From assembly GCA_016401345.1 (NCBI GenBank), contig JAEACG010000001.1, positions 1,302,001 through 1,366,000 on the forward strand: a DNA stretch of 64,000 nucleotides, read 5' to 3'. The stretch comes from Fictibacillus nanhaiensis. Its GTDB lineage: Bacteria; Bacillota; Bacilli; Bacillales; Fictibacillaceae. A model generated the notes under the pieces. The model searched no databases, was not told the origin of the DNA, and saw only the letters and a program-made list of their open reading frames with translations. Each line of letters opens with the position of its first letter. Position 1 is the first letter of the stretch. Both the position numbers and the translations under genes were made by a program. Positions 15,518 through 23,921 of the stretch are shown piece by piece.

Positions 15518-16291
15518 CTATTTTCCTGTAAATTCTGGTTTTCTCTTTTCTATAAATGCATGAAGACCTTCTTGGTGATCCGCTGACTCTCCAGCAATTT
15601 TTTGCGCTTGAGCTTCATATTCAAGCACTTCGTTCAGATCACTTTCCCAGCTTTTATTCATATAACGTTTAATGAGCCCGATTGCTTTCGTTGGCATGTT
15701 TGCAAGTTTCTCAGCGAACGTTTCCACTTCAAGCATAAACTCTTCTTCACTCACCGTTTTCGTTACAAGTCCAAACTCTTTTGCTTGTTGAGCGGTAATC
15801 TTCTCACCTAACACAGCAAGCTCCATTGCTTTTGCATGTCCTACTAAACGAGGCAAGAAGTACAGATTTCCAGAATCAGGTACAAGACCAACATGAATGA
15901 ACGCTTCTATGAAACTCGCTTTCTCACTTGCGATACGAAAGTCACAAGCTAGAGCAAGACTCATTCCTGCACCAGCTGCAACACCGTTCACGGCTGCGAT
16001 GACTGGCTTTTCCATGGCAACTAATGCTTGCACCATTGGGTTATATCCTTTGCGAAGAACATCACCGTAATCAGCGCCCTCTGGTGAACCAGTTAAGTCT
16101 TGACCGGAACAGAACGCACGCCCAGCACCCGTAATCACAACCGCTCTTACATTGCTGTCTTTGTTAGCTTCCTTTATCGCTGAAACCATTTCCTTATGCA
16201 TAAGTGATGTGAATGCATTGAGCTTATCTGGACGATTTAAAGTAATCCAAGCCGTTTTTCCTCTTGTTTCGTAGCTGATCGTTTCAAACAT
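15518..16291 (-). CDS. paaG: Ring-1,2-epoxyphenylacetyl-CoA isomerase PaaG
   Basis: Crotonase-fold isomerase of 257 residues. Features of PaaG are GRAFCSGQDL near 58-66, YGDVL, and Asp139 in GLVPDSG, equivalent to the catalytic aspartate of PaaG; the hydratase glutamates are absent. It would convert the epoxide made by PaaABC to the oxepin-CoA. The ATG at 16291 has GGGGG at 8 bases, while the ATG at 16297 is too close. It lies 12 bases downstream of paaF. Confidence 0.9.
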   Translation of the reverse strand: MFETISYETRGKTAWITLNRPDKLNAFTSLMHKEMVSAIKEANKDSNVRAVVITGAGRAFCSGQDLTGSPEGADYGDVLRKGYNPMVQALVAMEKPVIAAVNGVAAGAGMSLALACDFRIASEKASFIEAFIHVGLVPDSGNLYFLPRLVGHAKAMELAVLGEKITAQQAKEFGLVTKTVSEEEFMLEVETFAEKLANMPTKAIGLIKRYMNKSWESDLNEVLEYEAQAQKIAGESADHQEGLHAFIEKRKPEFTGK

Positions 16292-16303
16292 GTTCATATC
16301 CCC

Positions 16304-17080
16304 CTACTTCCCTTTAAATTCGGCTGGACGCTTTTCAACAAAAGCCTGCATGCCTTCTTTTTGGTCCTGCGACGAGAATAATAGATAAAAGTTTTTACGT
16401 TCGAACTGCATGCCTTCGTGTGTGGAATAATCAATAGACTTATAAACCGTCTCTTTTATTAAACGCGTAGATAACGGCGCTCTAGAAGCTACAATCTTCG
16501 CATACTTTTTCGCCTCGTCCACGACAAGTTCTGGTGCGATCACACGGTTGATTACGCCATATTGAAGTGCTTCATCCGCTGTCATCGGATCACCGAGCCA
16601 AAGCCACTCAAGTGCTTTCTTTTGACCCATCAGTTTTGTAAGTTTTACTGTTCCACCAGCACCAGGCATCACACCAAGTTTGATTTCCGGAAATCCAAAC
16701 TGTGCATTTTCTGCTGCAAAGAGGATGTCTGCGCATAACGCTAGTTCAAAACCTCCCCCGAAACAGTAACCATTAACAGCACCGATGATTGGCTTTTTTA
16801 TCGTTGCGAGTCGATCCCATTCTTTAAACTGGTTTAATAGTTCAAGAGAGACCGCTGTATCTTCTTTCATCTCATCAATGTCGGCACCGGCTGCAAATGC
16901 ACGCTCACTACCTGTTAAAACAATTACTTTTACCTCATCATTACGGTCAAAGCTTTCAAAAGCATCTAATAGTTCCGTAACCATCGGCCGGTTGATCGCG
17001 TTTAATACACGCGGCCTGTTTAATTGAATGAAGGCGATTCCATCTTCAACAGAGGTTAGAATTGTTTCGTAATTACTCAT
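16304..17080 (-). CDS. paaF: Enoyl-CoA hydratase PaaF-like
   Basis: Crotonase of 258 residues with both hydratase glutamates (Glu112 in GGGFELA, Glu132 in FPEIKLG) and the MPGAGGT loop. It should hydrate 2,3-dehydroadipyl-CoA. ATG 17080 lies 8 bases inside the 3' end of the EthD-like gene and has GAGG in front, so translation of the two is coupled. The 10.7-kb crotonase is an alternative candidate for the same step. Confidence 0.88.
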   Translation of the reverse strand: MSNYETILTSVEDGIAFIQLNRPRVLNAINRPMVTELLDAFESFDRNDEVKVIVLTGSERAFAAGADIDEMKEDTAVSLELLNQFKEWDRLATIKKPIIGAVNGYCFGGGFELALCADILFAAENAQFGFPEIKLGVMPGAGGTVKLTKLMGQKKALEWLWLGDPMTADEALQYGVINRVIAPELVVDEAKKYAKIVASRAPLSTRLIKETVYKSIDYSTHEGMQFERKNFYLLFSSQDQKEGMQAFVEKRPAEFKGK

Positions 17081-17378
17081 TGATTTCCTCACCGATCATA
17101 AGCGTTACGAGTTCAGCTGCAAAGCTCATCAAGTCTTTTCCTGAAGCTTTACCTTCATCAGACTTCATAGCGGCTTTCAACGCATCATGATCGTCATAGT
17201 ACATCTCACAAAGAATGTGATAGTCGCTTTTCCCCATCGGTGAACCTACGATTTTTGTTACTTCCATTTTGCGAAGTCCAGGAATCTTTTTCGTGATCTC
17301 TGTATGATGTCCAAAATAGTGCTCGTCGAACTGCTCCAAGTTTTCAGGTGTTTTGTAAAGTGCGATTAGTTTTACCAT
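17073..17378 (-). CDS. EthD family protein in the paa operon
   Basis: Small dimeric alpha/beta-barrel-type protein of 101 residues (ferredoxin-like fold, EthD family). HYFGHHTEITKKIPGLRKMEV at 18-39 (read in pieces) is the typical EthD pattern. The ATG at 17378 has GGAGG 8 bases upstream. It sits between paaD and paaF and overlaps paaF, so it is part of the operon. EthD-like proteins are sometimes found in Gram-positive paa operons, but no catalytic role is established; handling of a reactive epoxide or oxepin intermediate is only a thought. Confidence 0.82.
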   Translation of the reverse strand: MVKLIALYKTPENLEQFDEHYFGHHTEITKKIPGLRKMEVTKIVGSPMGKSDYHILCEMYYDDHDALKAAMKSDEGKASGKDLMSFAAELVTLMIGEEINE

Positions 17379-17415
17379 GTGTGTTTCCTCCCTATTTTTA
17401 AAATCATCATTTCTC

Positions 17416-17916
17416 TTACCCCATGTCAGCAACAGGTTTCATCGCTTCAAACGGGTTCTTGCACGACTTGCAATATAGGATACTTCTGCAGGCTGTTGGC
17501 CCAAAGATGTTTTCCATCGTTACGTACGTTGATCCACAATACGGACAATCGATCTCCCAAGGTTCACCCATCACATGGTTCGCAGGTGGCGGTGAGATGC
17601 CAAACTCTTTTAACCTCTCACGCCCTTCGGCTGTAATGCGATCTGTTGTCCACGATGGTGTAAATACAAATTTCACTTCTGCTGAAGTAATTCCTTCTAC
17701 ATTTTCAATCGCTTTTTTTATATCTCGTTCGATGATGTGCAGAGCTGGGCAGCCAGAGAACGTAGGCAGAACAGAAATCCTGACCTTATCATCTGTCACG
17801 TCAACTTCGTGCACCATTCCGAGATCCAATATACTGACAGAGGCGATTTCAGGATCTTTTACATCCCCAAGCGCGTCCATCACACTATCAGTCATGCTGC
17901 TCTTTAATTCGGACAC
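17416..17916 (-). CDS. paaD: Phenylacetyl-CoA epoxidase assembly protein PaaD
   Basis: Protein of 166 residues. The N-terminal MIP18/DUF59 domain (about 10-95) includes the DPEIASVSILDLGMV segment, and the C-terminal zinc or Fe-S ribbon has CPYCGS and CKSC pairs. PaaD is thought to help assemble metal clusters of the epoxidase system. The GTG at 17916 is chosen because AGGAG lies 9 bases upstream, whereas the ATG at 17925 touches the ribosome site. It follows paaC by 26 bases. Confidence 0.93.
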   Translation of the reverse strand: MSELKSSMTDSVMDALGDVKDPEIASVSILDLGMVHEVDVTDDKVRISVLPTFSGCPALHIIERDIKKAIENVEGITSAEVKFVFTPSWTTDRITAEGRERLKEFGISPPPANHVMGEPWEIDCPYCGSTYVTMENIFGPTACRSILYCKSCKNPFEAMKPVADMG

Positions 17917-17942
17917 GTGGTTCATCTCCTTTCTAAATCGTC

Positions 17943-18749
17943 TTACCAGCCAGTTGAAGGATTTGTTGCATAAACTTCAGAAAGTGTTGCAGTTGCTTGC
18001 TTCAAGTCTTCCGTGTGCACGCCGTTTCGGCCATTGCCTCTTTCCATGCGAGGTTCACCCGGATAGGATGCACCAACTTCTTTTAAGACAGCTTCAATCT
18101 TGTTGTTCCATCTCTTTTTCATAACGTTCTCGTCATCAATGAAGTTTGCTTTCACGATATCTTCATAGTACGGTCCTAGCGTAAGAACTCCGCCAAAATC
18201 TCTCCAAACCTTTTGGATCGCTTCTGTCATTCGCAGGGTTGCTTCATCTGTACTTGTCATAAGCTGCTTGAACCAAATCTCCCAGTGCATCAGATGGTAA
18301 TACTGCTCTGTCATGATTTTACGGGCTGCTTCTGCCAAAGGTTCATAGGATGAGTGGCGCAGGGAATCTAGACGTATATGTTTGTGTACAGCGTAAAAGT
18401 AGTTGCGTACGACAGTGAATGCCCAGTCATAATCTGGTTCTTTTAAGTACGTTCCAGGTCCGTTCACTTCTTCTAAGATGATGGCATTTCGAAACTGATC
18501 AGGAGATCGCAAGTGAGCAATCCTGTCTGCTTCGCCTTCTCCAAGGTTCTCTAGCAGGTTATAGTACAAATTTGCGTGTCCCATCATGTCTTGTGAGATA
18601 GAAGAGAAGGCAACATCCTCTTCAATGTGCGGTGCTAGACCAAGCCACTCCGATCCGCGAAACGCAAGAAGAAAATCATCGTCTGCAAGCTGATAAAGAA
18701 GCTCGATCAACGCTTTCTTTTCTAGTGGTTTTAACGTTTCCTGTGTCAT
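17943..18749 (-). CDS. paaC: Phenylacetyl-CoA epoxidase structural subunit PaaC
   Basis: Ferritin-like helical subunit of 268 residues that pairs with PaaA to form the (AC)2 core of the ring 1,2-epoxidase. QDMMGHANLYY near 53-63 and EQYYHLMHWE near 143-152 are in the family positions, but PaaC lacks a full iron-binding set and is structural. ATG overlaps the paaB stop by 4 bases (ATGA). Ribosome site GGGGAG. Confidence 0.94.
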   Translation of the reverse strand: MTQETLKPLEKKALIELLYQLADDDFLLAFRGSEWLGLAPHIEEDVAFSSISQDMMGHANLYYNLLENLGEGEADRIAHLRSPDQFRNAIILEEVNGPGTYLKEPDYDWAFTVVRNYFYAVHKHIRLDSLRHSSYEPLAEAARKIMTEQYYHLMHWEIWFKQLMTSTDEATLRMTEAIQKVWRDFGGVLTLGPYYEDIVKANFIDDENVMKKRWNNKIEAVLKEVGASYPGEPRMERGNGRNGVHTEDLKQATATLSEVYATNPSTGW

Positions 18750-19093
18750 GAATTGTCTCCCCTTCCGCCAAGGATGTGCTGTTCGGTAAACTGCTCCTGG
18801 TTGTAGTCACGCCACTTCTTCTTCAGATAGCCATATCCTTTTGTTTCTCTATATTGTTTATCTAGGCGTTTAAGCATTTCTCTTTCGTCCTGGTTAAGAC
18901 CCCTTATGTTCTCTCTTTTCACAACCCAGATGTCAGCGACCGTTTCTCTTCTGAAGAAGTTCTCTTTTGCCATGATGAGTGCCATATCCGCGTTTGGTGC
19001 TAAAAGGCTGAAGCTATGTTGAAACGGAGATTTATCTGTTTTTTTGCTGAATACTTCATACACGTTGTAAAATTCATTTGTTGATTCGTTCAC
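18746..19093 (-). CDS. paaB: Phenylacetyl-CoA epoxidase subunit PaaB
   Basis: Small subunit of 115 residues, usual for the family, that bridges the PaaAC heterodimers. YNVYEVFSKKTDKSPFQHSFSLLAPN and ENFFRRE (in pieces) are characteristic. The start is a GTG with AAAGGAGAG 8 bases upstream. It overlaps paaC by 4 bases and lies 23 bases after paaA. Confidence 0.93.
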   Translation of the reverse strand: MNESTNEFYNVYEVFSKKTDKSPFQHSFSLLAPNADMALIMAKENFFRRETVADIWVVKRENIRGLNQDEREMLKRLDKQYRETKGYGYLKKKWRDYNQEQFTEQHILGGRGDNS

Positions 19094-19116
19094 CTTTGTT
19101 TCTCTCCTTTCCGCTG

Positions 19117-20082
19117 TTAGATCGCCTTTTTAGCAGCGAGTGCCGCGCGAACCCACTCGTTATTTTTATATGAGCGGCGTCGAAGATCTAAACGGTTCTG
19201 TGATTGTGGCCCGTTACCAGAAACGATCTGTTTGAACGTGCTCCAGTCAGCATCCTTATAGATCCACATCTGACTGTCTTCATCAAAACGGATCGTATCA
19301 TCTGGAATCGTTAGCCCAAGCGACCAAATACGCGGAATATATTTTGTGAAGAACTCTTGTCTGAGGTCCTCGTTTGTTTTTGTACGAATCTTGTACATGA
19401 TGTTCTTGTCAGCGTTTGAATTTCCGGTTTCTTTTGCTGACTTTGGTCCAAAGAACATGATCAGTGATTCCCACCAGCGGTTTAACGAATCCTGCAGCAT
19501 TTCACGCTGTTCCGATGTTCCTTCGGCCATCGCTAAAATAATGCTCTCACCGTGTTGCGCATGGAAAACTTCCTCCGCACAGATACGTTTTAATGCCCTG
19601 GCGTATGGACCGTAAGAAGAATCAAGCATCATACTTTGAGAGATGATTGCCGCTCCGTCTACAAGCCAAGCGATGATTCCCGCATCGCCCCAAGTTGGAG
19701 CATCCATATGAAACACGTTATGAAACTTTAATTTACCGGAAAAAAGATCTTCCATGATGTCGTGGCGGTTCTTGCCAAGAGGGGCCATCAAATCTTCTGC
19801 CACACGAAGCAAGAGCTGCCCGTGTCCCATCTCATCCTGAACTTTAGCCATGATCGCGAGTTTGCGGTGAAGTGAAGGTGCTTTAGGCACCCATTCTTTC
19901 TCTGGAAGCGCTCCCATAATTTCCGAAATGCCATGCATCGATATCAAACGAATCAGCTGCAGGCGATAATCTTCCGGCATCCAGTCATCCGGTTCGATCT
20001 TCTCACCGGCGTTGATCCGATCAAGAAAATGAGTCATTTTCTCTTCTTCACTAAGCTGATTAAAACTCATACCAACTGTCAT
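19117..20082 (-). CDS. paaA: Phenylacetyl-CoA epoxidase catalytic subunit PaaA
   Basis: Di-iron oxygenase subunit of 321 residues that epoxidises the phenyl ring of phenylacetyl-CoA. The iron ligands lie in ferritin-like ExxH motifs: DEMGHG near residue 93 and EEVFHAQHGE near 175. The ATG follows a GGAGGG site. It heads the paaABCD block; a palindrome and a TATAAT -10 box lie 38-43 bases upstream. The reductase PaaE, which normally feeds electrons to this enzyme, is not in the window. Confidence 0.95.
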   Translation of the reverse strand: MTVGMSFNQLSEEEKMTHFLDRINAGEKIEPDDWMPEDYRLQLIRLISMHGISEIMGALPEKEWVPKAPSLHRKLAIMAKVQDEMGHGQLLLRVAEDLMAPLGKNRHDIMEDLFSGKLKFHNVFHMDAPTWGDAGIIAWLVDGAAIISQSMMLDSSYGPYARALKRICAEEVFHAQHGESIILAMAEGTSEQREMLQDSLNRWWESLIMFFGPKSAKETGNSNADKNIMYKIRTKTNEDLRQEFFTKYIPRIWSLGLTIPDDTIRFDEDSQMWIYKDADWSTFKQIVSGNGPQSQNRLDLRRRSYKNNEWVRAALAAKKAI

Positions 20083-20108
20083 GTTGTTCCCTCCTATTAT
20101 ATTACGTT

Positions 20109-20125
20109 TAATTACCGTAATTATA
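20109..20125 (-). promoter_or_regulatory. paaA promoter -10 box overlapped by a 15-bp palindrome
   Basis: TAATTACCGTAATTA (20109-20123) is symmetrical around one central base. The minus-strand TATAAT at 20125-20120 overlaps it, so a bound repressor would block RNA polymerase. PaaX or a TetR-type PaaR is the likely ligand; which one cannot be told. Confidence 0.55.
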
Positions 20126-20152
20126 AATTAACGTCATACGATTGAAAAGTAG

Positions 20153-21481
20153 TTAAACACCCATTTTTTTCTGTATCTGTCTGACCACACGAATCGCCTT
20201 ACCTTCAGAACGTGGTATTCCTTTTGGTGGATACACTTTAATATTCATAGATACGAGGCATGTGTCTTTGATCTTTTTTGTGATCGTCTTCTTTAACAGG
20301 TGTGTCGCCTCATGATTTTCGTCACCGTTTGTTACAGCATAAAGCTGTTCCGTCATCTCAACATGAAGTTCAATATGCTCTTTTAATCCTTCTGTTAAGA
20401 TATGAACTTGATAGTGAGGAACGATATCCTCTATAGAAAGAAGACAGTTCTCGATTTCAGACGGAAACACGTTAACTCCACGAACGATAATCATGTCATC
20501 GATCCGTCCTTTAACACGACTCATTCGTATGGAAGTTCTTCCGCAACTGCAAGGCATGCGGTTGATGGAAGCAATATCTCCTGTACGATATCGGATGATC
20601 GGAAAAGCTTCCTTGGTTAAACTCGTAAACACAAGTTCGCCATACTGACCGTCAGGCATAGGTTCAAGCGTATCAGGATTAATGATTTCAGCTAAAAAAT
20701 GATCATCCATAATATGAAGCCCGTTTTGTGCTTCATGACATTCCATCGCTACACCAGGACCCATCACTTCGCTTAATCCATAAATGTCCATTGCTTTGAT
20801 GCCAAGCTTCTCTTCAAGCGTCGCACGCATCTCTTCAGACCAGGGCTCTGCTCCAAATATTCCGTATTTTATCGAAGTCGCTTTCGGATCTTTTCCCATC
20901 TCCTCCATCTTTTCAGCAATCGTCAATATATAAGAAGGCGTTCCGCATATCACCTGTGGTTTAAAGTCTTCGATTAAAAGGATCTGGCGTTCTGTATTAC
21001 CGCCTGATACAGGAACCGTAATCATACCAAGTCGCTCTGATCCGTTATGAAGTCCGAGTCCTCCTGTAAAAAGGCCATATCCATATGCATTATGAAGAAC
21101 ATGACCTGGCTCTCCACCTGCGATTGCGATAGAACGCGCTACCATGTTACTCCACCTGTCAATGTCTCCTTCTGTATAGCCAACCACTGTCGGTTTACCG
21201 CTCGTTCCAGAAGATGCGTGCAGTCGAACGAGGTGATCGTTCGGAACTGCAAAAAGCCCAAAAGGATAATGATCGCGAAGATCTTTTTTTACGGTAAAAG
21301 GAAGTTTTTGAAGATCTTCTAAAGTATCAATTGAAGAGGGCTGAATTCCTTTTTCGTCAAATGCCTTTTTATAAAAAGGGACATTCTCATAAACGCTCTG
21401 TACACTCTGCTTTAACCGATGAAGCTGCAGCTCTTCTTTTTCATCACGACTCATACATTCCACTTGTGGATGGAGGATCAT
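20153..21481 (-). CDS. paaK: Phenylacetate-CoA ligase PaaK
   Basis: ATP-dependent ligase of 442 residues activating phenylacetate to phenylacetyl-CoA, the first committed step. The ATP-binding loop SSGTSGKP is at 90-97, followed by YGLSEVMGPG (about 230) and the C-terminal domain with the RGVNVFPSEIE hinge. The start has GGGAGATGAAAG upstream. It lies about 70 bases upstream of paaA on the same strand; the paaA promoter is between them, so paaK can be expressed separately. A cre site precedes it. Confidence 0.95.
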   Translation of the reverse strand: MILHPQVECMSRDEKEELQLHRLKQSVQSVYENVPFYKKAFDEKGIQPSSIDTLEDLQKLPFTVKKDLRDHYPFGLFAVPNDHLVRLHASSGTSGKPTVVGYTEGDIDRWSNMVARSIAIAGGEPGHVLHNAYGYGLFTGGLGLHNGSERLGMITVPVSGGNTERQILLIEDFKPQVICGTPSYILTIAEKMEEMGKDPKATSIKYGIFGAEPWSEEMRATLEEKLGIKAMDIYGLSEVMGPGVAMECHEAQNGLHIMDDHFLAEIINPDTLEPMPDGQYGELVFTSLTKEAFPIIRYRTGDIASINRMPCSCGRTSIRMSRVKGRIDDMIIVRGVNVFPSEIENCLLSIEDIVPHYQVHILTEGLKEHIELHVEMTEQLYAVTNGDENHEATHLLKKTITKKIKDTCLVSMNIKVYPPKGIPRSEGKAIRVVRQIQKKMGV

Positions 21482-21503
21482 TCTTTCATCTCCCTTTATA
21501 ATA

Positions 21504-21517
21504 TGTAAGCGATTACA
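21504..21517. promoter_or_regulatory. cre-like site upstream of paaK
   Basis: TGTAAGCGATTACA matches the CcpA consensus well and lies 23 bases before the paaK start, a position suited to repression. It suggests carbon catabolite control of phenylacetate use. Confidence 0.6.
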
Positions 21518-21615
21518 ATTGAGATTAAAAAAATATGACGTTTTTGTACCGTTATCTAATTATTGTGTGATGTATTTGGTTTCAGCTTATCATTTATAAT
21601 AATTTTCTGTCAAAT

Positions 21616-21952
21616 GATTTTGAGTGCTGAAACAGCCGTTTAGACACGAATAGCACTTTACACTTTTCTGAAGACACGCACTTTGTGTCACAAGGAAAGA
21701 GGAAAGTGACCTCGAGTGGCTGGCTGTTGAAGCCGGATAAAATACAAAGCTGAAATGACCGTTAAGCCCCGACATAGAAAACACCGTTTGTGTAGTTTAC
21801 AAACGGATGTTGCACTTGTGCCTGTGGTGACAGCACATCATTTCCTGAATGGGATACGTTTTTTGTATCCTAATTAGGAAAGAATGTGACCTCGAGGGGC
21901 TGGTCATTGAAGCTGGACTGATTTTGAGTGCTGAAACAGCCGTTTAGACACG
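21616..21952. repeat. Intergenic repeats: exact 33-bp direct repeat and a TGACCTCGAG family
   Basis: A 33-base sequence starting GATTTTGAGTGCTG and ending TTTAGACACG is present without change at 21616-21648 and 21920-21952, 304 bases apart. Between them, a GGAAAG..TGACCTCGAGkGGCTGG..TTGAAGCyGGA segment occurs twice (about 21693-21737 and 21877-21918). The TGACCTC core returns inside repeat R3 near 52.2 kb. No gene is supported in this 630-base gap. Confidence 0.8.
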
Positions 21953-21975
21953 CAACTTTTGGATGAGTTGTTGAA

Positions 21976-22066
21976 GACTTATAAATTGTCTTTGAGGACT
22001 TATAAAAAAATTTGAAGACTTATAAATTTTTTTGAGGACTTATAAATCAAACTGAAGACTTATAAA
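21976..22066. repeat. Five-unit 20-21-bp-period array, GACTTATAAA core
   Basis: GACTTATAAA begins at 21976, 21997, 22017, 22037 and 22057, spacings 21, 20, 20 and 20. Each core is preceded by TTGAAG, TTGAGG or CTGAAG. It lies immediately 3' of lplJ, before that gene's terminator on the other side. Confidence 0.85.
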
Positions 22067-22080
22067 CGTTATAAACTAAC

Positions 22081-22107
22081 AAAAACCGCCCATGAAAAGG
22101 CGGTTTT
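22081..22107 (-). terminator. lplJ terminator
   Basis: AAAACCGCC and GGCGGTTTT close an 8-base loop; the minus strand continues with a T run. It lies between lplJ and the repeat array. Confidence 0.85.
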
Positions 22108-22111
22108 CTCC

Positions 22112-23101
22112 CTAATATAATAGATCAAGGAACTCCTGACGCGTTACATTTCCGAAATAGTGACTTAAATCTAGATCCTCAAGCACTTCCTCGATCGCTT
22201 CACGGTCATAACGAACACCGTTCAGCTTGCTTTCAATATCTGACACGTCACCTACACCGAAGAAATCTCCAAAGATCTTACTTTCTTGAATGATACCTTT
22301 TACGATGTGCAGTCTGATATCAACAGAGCCTGCTGCAAATCGATTCGAAAGTTCAACATTGAACTTCGGTGACTTTCCGTAGTTCCAATCCCAGTTGGCG
22401 TAACGTTCTCTTGAGATTTTGCGAATTTCTTCCCAGTCTTTTTCCGTCAGCTCGTATTTTGGAACAGAATCCAACTCTTCAAATAAGTAAGCAAGAAGCG
22501 TCTGTTTGAATTCTTCCATCGTCATATCTTCGTCTAAGTGCTCGCGGATATTTGTTACACGACTGCGGATGGACTTGATACCTTTTGACTCGATCTTGTC
22601 CATACGTACATTTAGAGCAGAGACTACATTTTCGATCTCAGAATCAAAAAGTAATGTTCCGTGGCTAAACATACGGCCTTTCGTAGAAAACTGTGCGTTT
22701 CCAGAAATTTTCTTACCGTCAGCCAAAATATCGTTTCGTCCGCTTAATTCAGCGTTCACACCAAGTTTTTTAAGTGCTTTTACAACAGGATCGGTAAACT
22801 TCTTGAAATCATGAAACGAATTACCGTCATCTTTCGTAATGAAGCTGAAGTTTAAGTTTCCGAGATCATGATACACGGCACCGCCACCTGATAAACGACG
22901 AACCACATGAATACCTTCATCACGAACATAGTCCGCGTTGATCTCTTCAACGGTATTCTGATTCTTACCGATGATGATCGATGGTTCATTTATATAAAAA
23001 AGCAAATACGTTTCATTGATGTCTAAATGTTTTAAAGCGAACTCTTCTATAGCTAGATTCACTCTTGGGTCTGTAATATTTTCATTATCAATAAAAAGCA
23101 T
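22112..23101 (-). CDS. lplJ: Lipoate-protein ligase A (LplJ)
   Basis: Ligase of 329 residues that adenylates lipoate and attaches it to lipoyl domains such as that of the E2 at the left end. The signature RRLSGGGAVYHD near residue 72 and GNDILADGKKISGNAQ with the catalytic lysine near 130 are present, and a C-terminal accessory domain makes the full length. The ATG has AGGAGAG upstream. The lplJ-yhfI pair is conserved in B. subtilis. Confidence 0.94.
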   Translation of the reverse strand: MLFIDNENITDPRVNLAIEEFALKHLDINETYLLFYINEPSIIIGKNQNTVEEINADYVRDEGIHVVRRLSGGGAVYHDLGNLNFSFITKDDGNSFHDFKKFTDPVVKALKKLGVNAELSGRNDILADGKKISGNAQFSTKGRMFSHGTLLFDSEIENVVSALNVRMDKIESKGIKSIRSRVTNIREHLDEDMTMEEFKQTLLAYLFEELDSVPKYELTEKDWEEIRKISRERYANWDWNYGKSPKFNVELSNRFAAGSVDIRLHIVKGIIQESKIFGDFFGVGDVSDIESKLNGVRYDREAIEEVLEDLDLSHYFGNVTRQEFLDLLY

Positions 23102-23128
23102 ATTTCTCTCCTCTTTCAGTCCCTATCT

Positions 23129-23863
23129 TTAAGCTCCCCACGTCCAGCCGGAAGAGGCAAGCTCCACTTTATTGTTATACACCTCTTTTGCCTCTGTGAC
23201 AAGCTGTGATAACTGACCAAAATGAGGAAGATGTGTGAGGAGCAGTTCACGAGCTTCAGACTCATGTGCTAGCTTGCCGCAATCCTCTGATGTCATGTGG
23301 CCTGGGCCGCTTCCATCCATCCCTTTGTAAAAGTTGCATTCTGCGATTAACAAGTCCGCATATCGGCTGAACGGAACGAGTTCAGGAATGAGCGCAGTAT
23401 CTGCTGTGTATACGATCGTATGCTTTCCATCTGTAATGCGCATCGCATAACAAACAGCAGCATGCTTCGTCAGCTGAAACGTAATCGTGAATGGTCCGAC
23501 CTTTAACACTTCATCAGGATGATAGGGAATTCCTTTTGTGCTATTGCCGTGTGTCAGCGAACGAAAACCATCTTGATCCTTATCATGACCATAGATTGGA
23601 AGCGTCTGTATTCCTTTTTGTAAAAACGACTGAATGAGACGACTGTATTGAAGAACTCCAACATCAGCCACATGATCTGCATGGTAGTGCGATAATACAA
23701 CCGCATCTAGTTTTTCAGGCTGTATATACTTTTGAAGTTGTGAGAGCACACCGCTTCCACAATCGATGAGCAAATTATATCCTCCGCTCTGAAGAAGGTA
23801 TCCCGATGTGGCTTCACCTGCTCCAGGATAACCACCCCAATATCCGATGACCGTTAGTTTCAT
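23129..23863 (-). CDS. yhfI: MBL-fold metal-dependent hydrolase (YhfI)
   Basis: Metallo-beta-lactamase-fold hydrolase of 244 residues in the RNase Z-like subgroup. Metal ligands are visible as HYHADHVAD near residue 63, with further His/Asp residues in HMTSED and LLLTHLPH. The ATG at 23863 follows GCGGAGGGCT; the longer open frame to 23920 has no ribosome site. A cyclic phosphodiester or other phosphate ester is a typical substrate for relatives, but the real one is unknown. Confidence 0.88.
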   Translation of the reverse strand: MKLTVIGYWGGYPGAGEATSGYLLQSGGYNLLIDCGSGVLSQLQKYIQPEKLDAVVLSHYHADHVADVGVLQYSRLIQSFLQKGIQTLPIYGHDKDQDGFRSLTHGNSTKGIPYHPDEVLKVGPFTITFQLTKHAAVCYAMRITDGKHTIVYTADTALIPELVPFSRYADLLIAECNFYKGMDGSGPGHMTSEDCGKLAHESEARELLLTHLPHFGQLSQLVTEAKEVYNNKVELASSGWTWGA

Positions 23864-23921
23864 AACTCTAAGCCCTCCGCCTTTTTTATTTACTAGTCTA
23901 CACAATGCACTACTCTTCACA

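Noticed and set aside
21976-22066. CRISPR array
   Set aside because: Repeats are only 8-10 bases, the period is 20-21, there are no cas genes, and spacers are about 11 bases.
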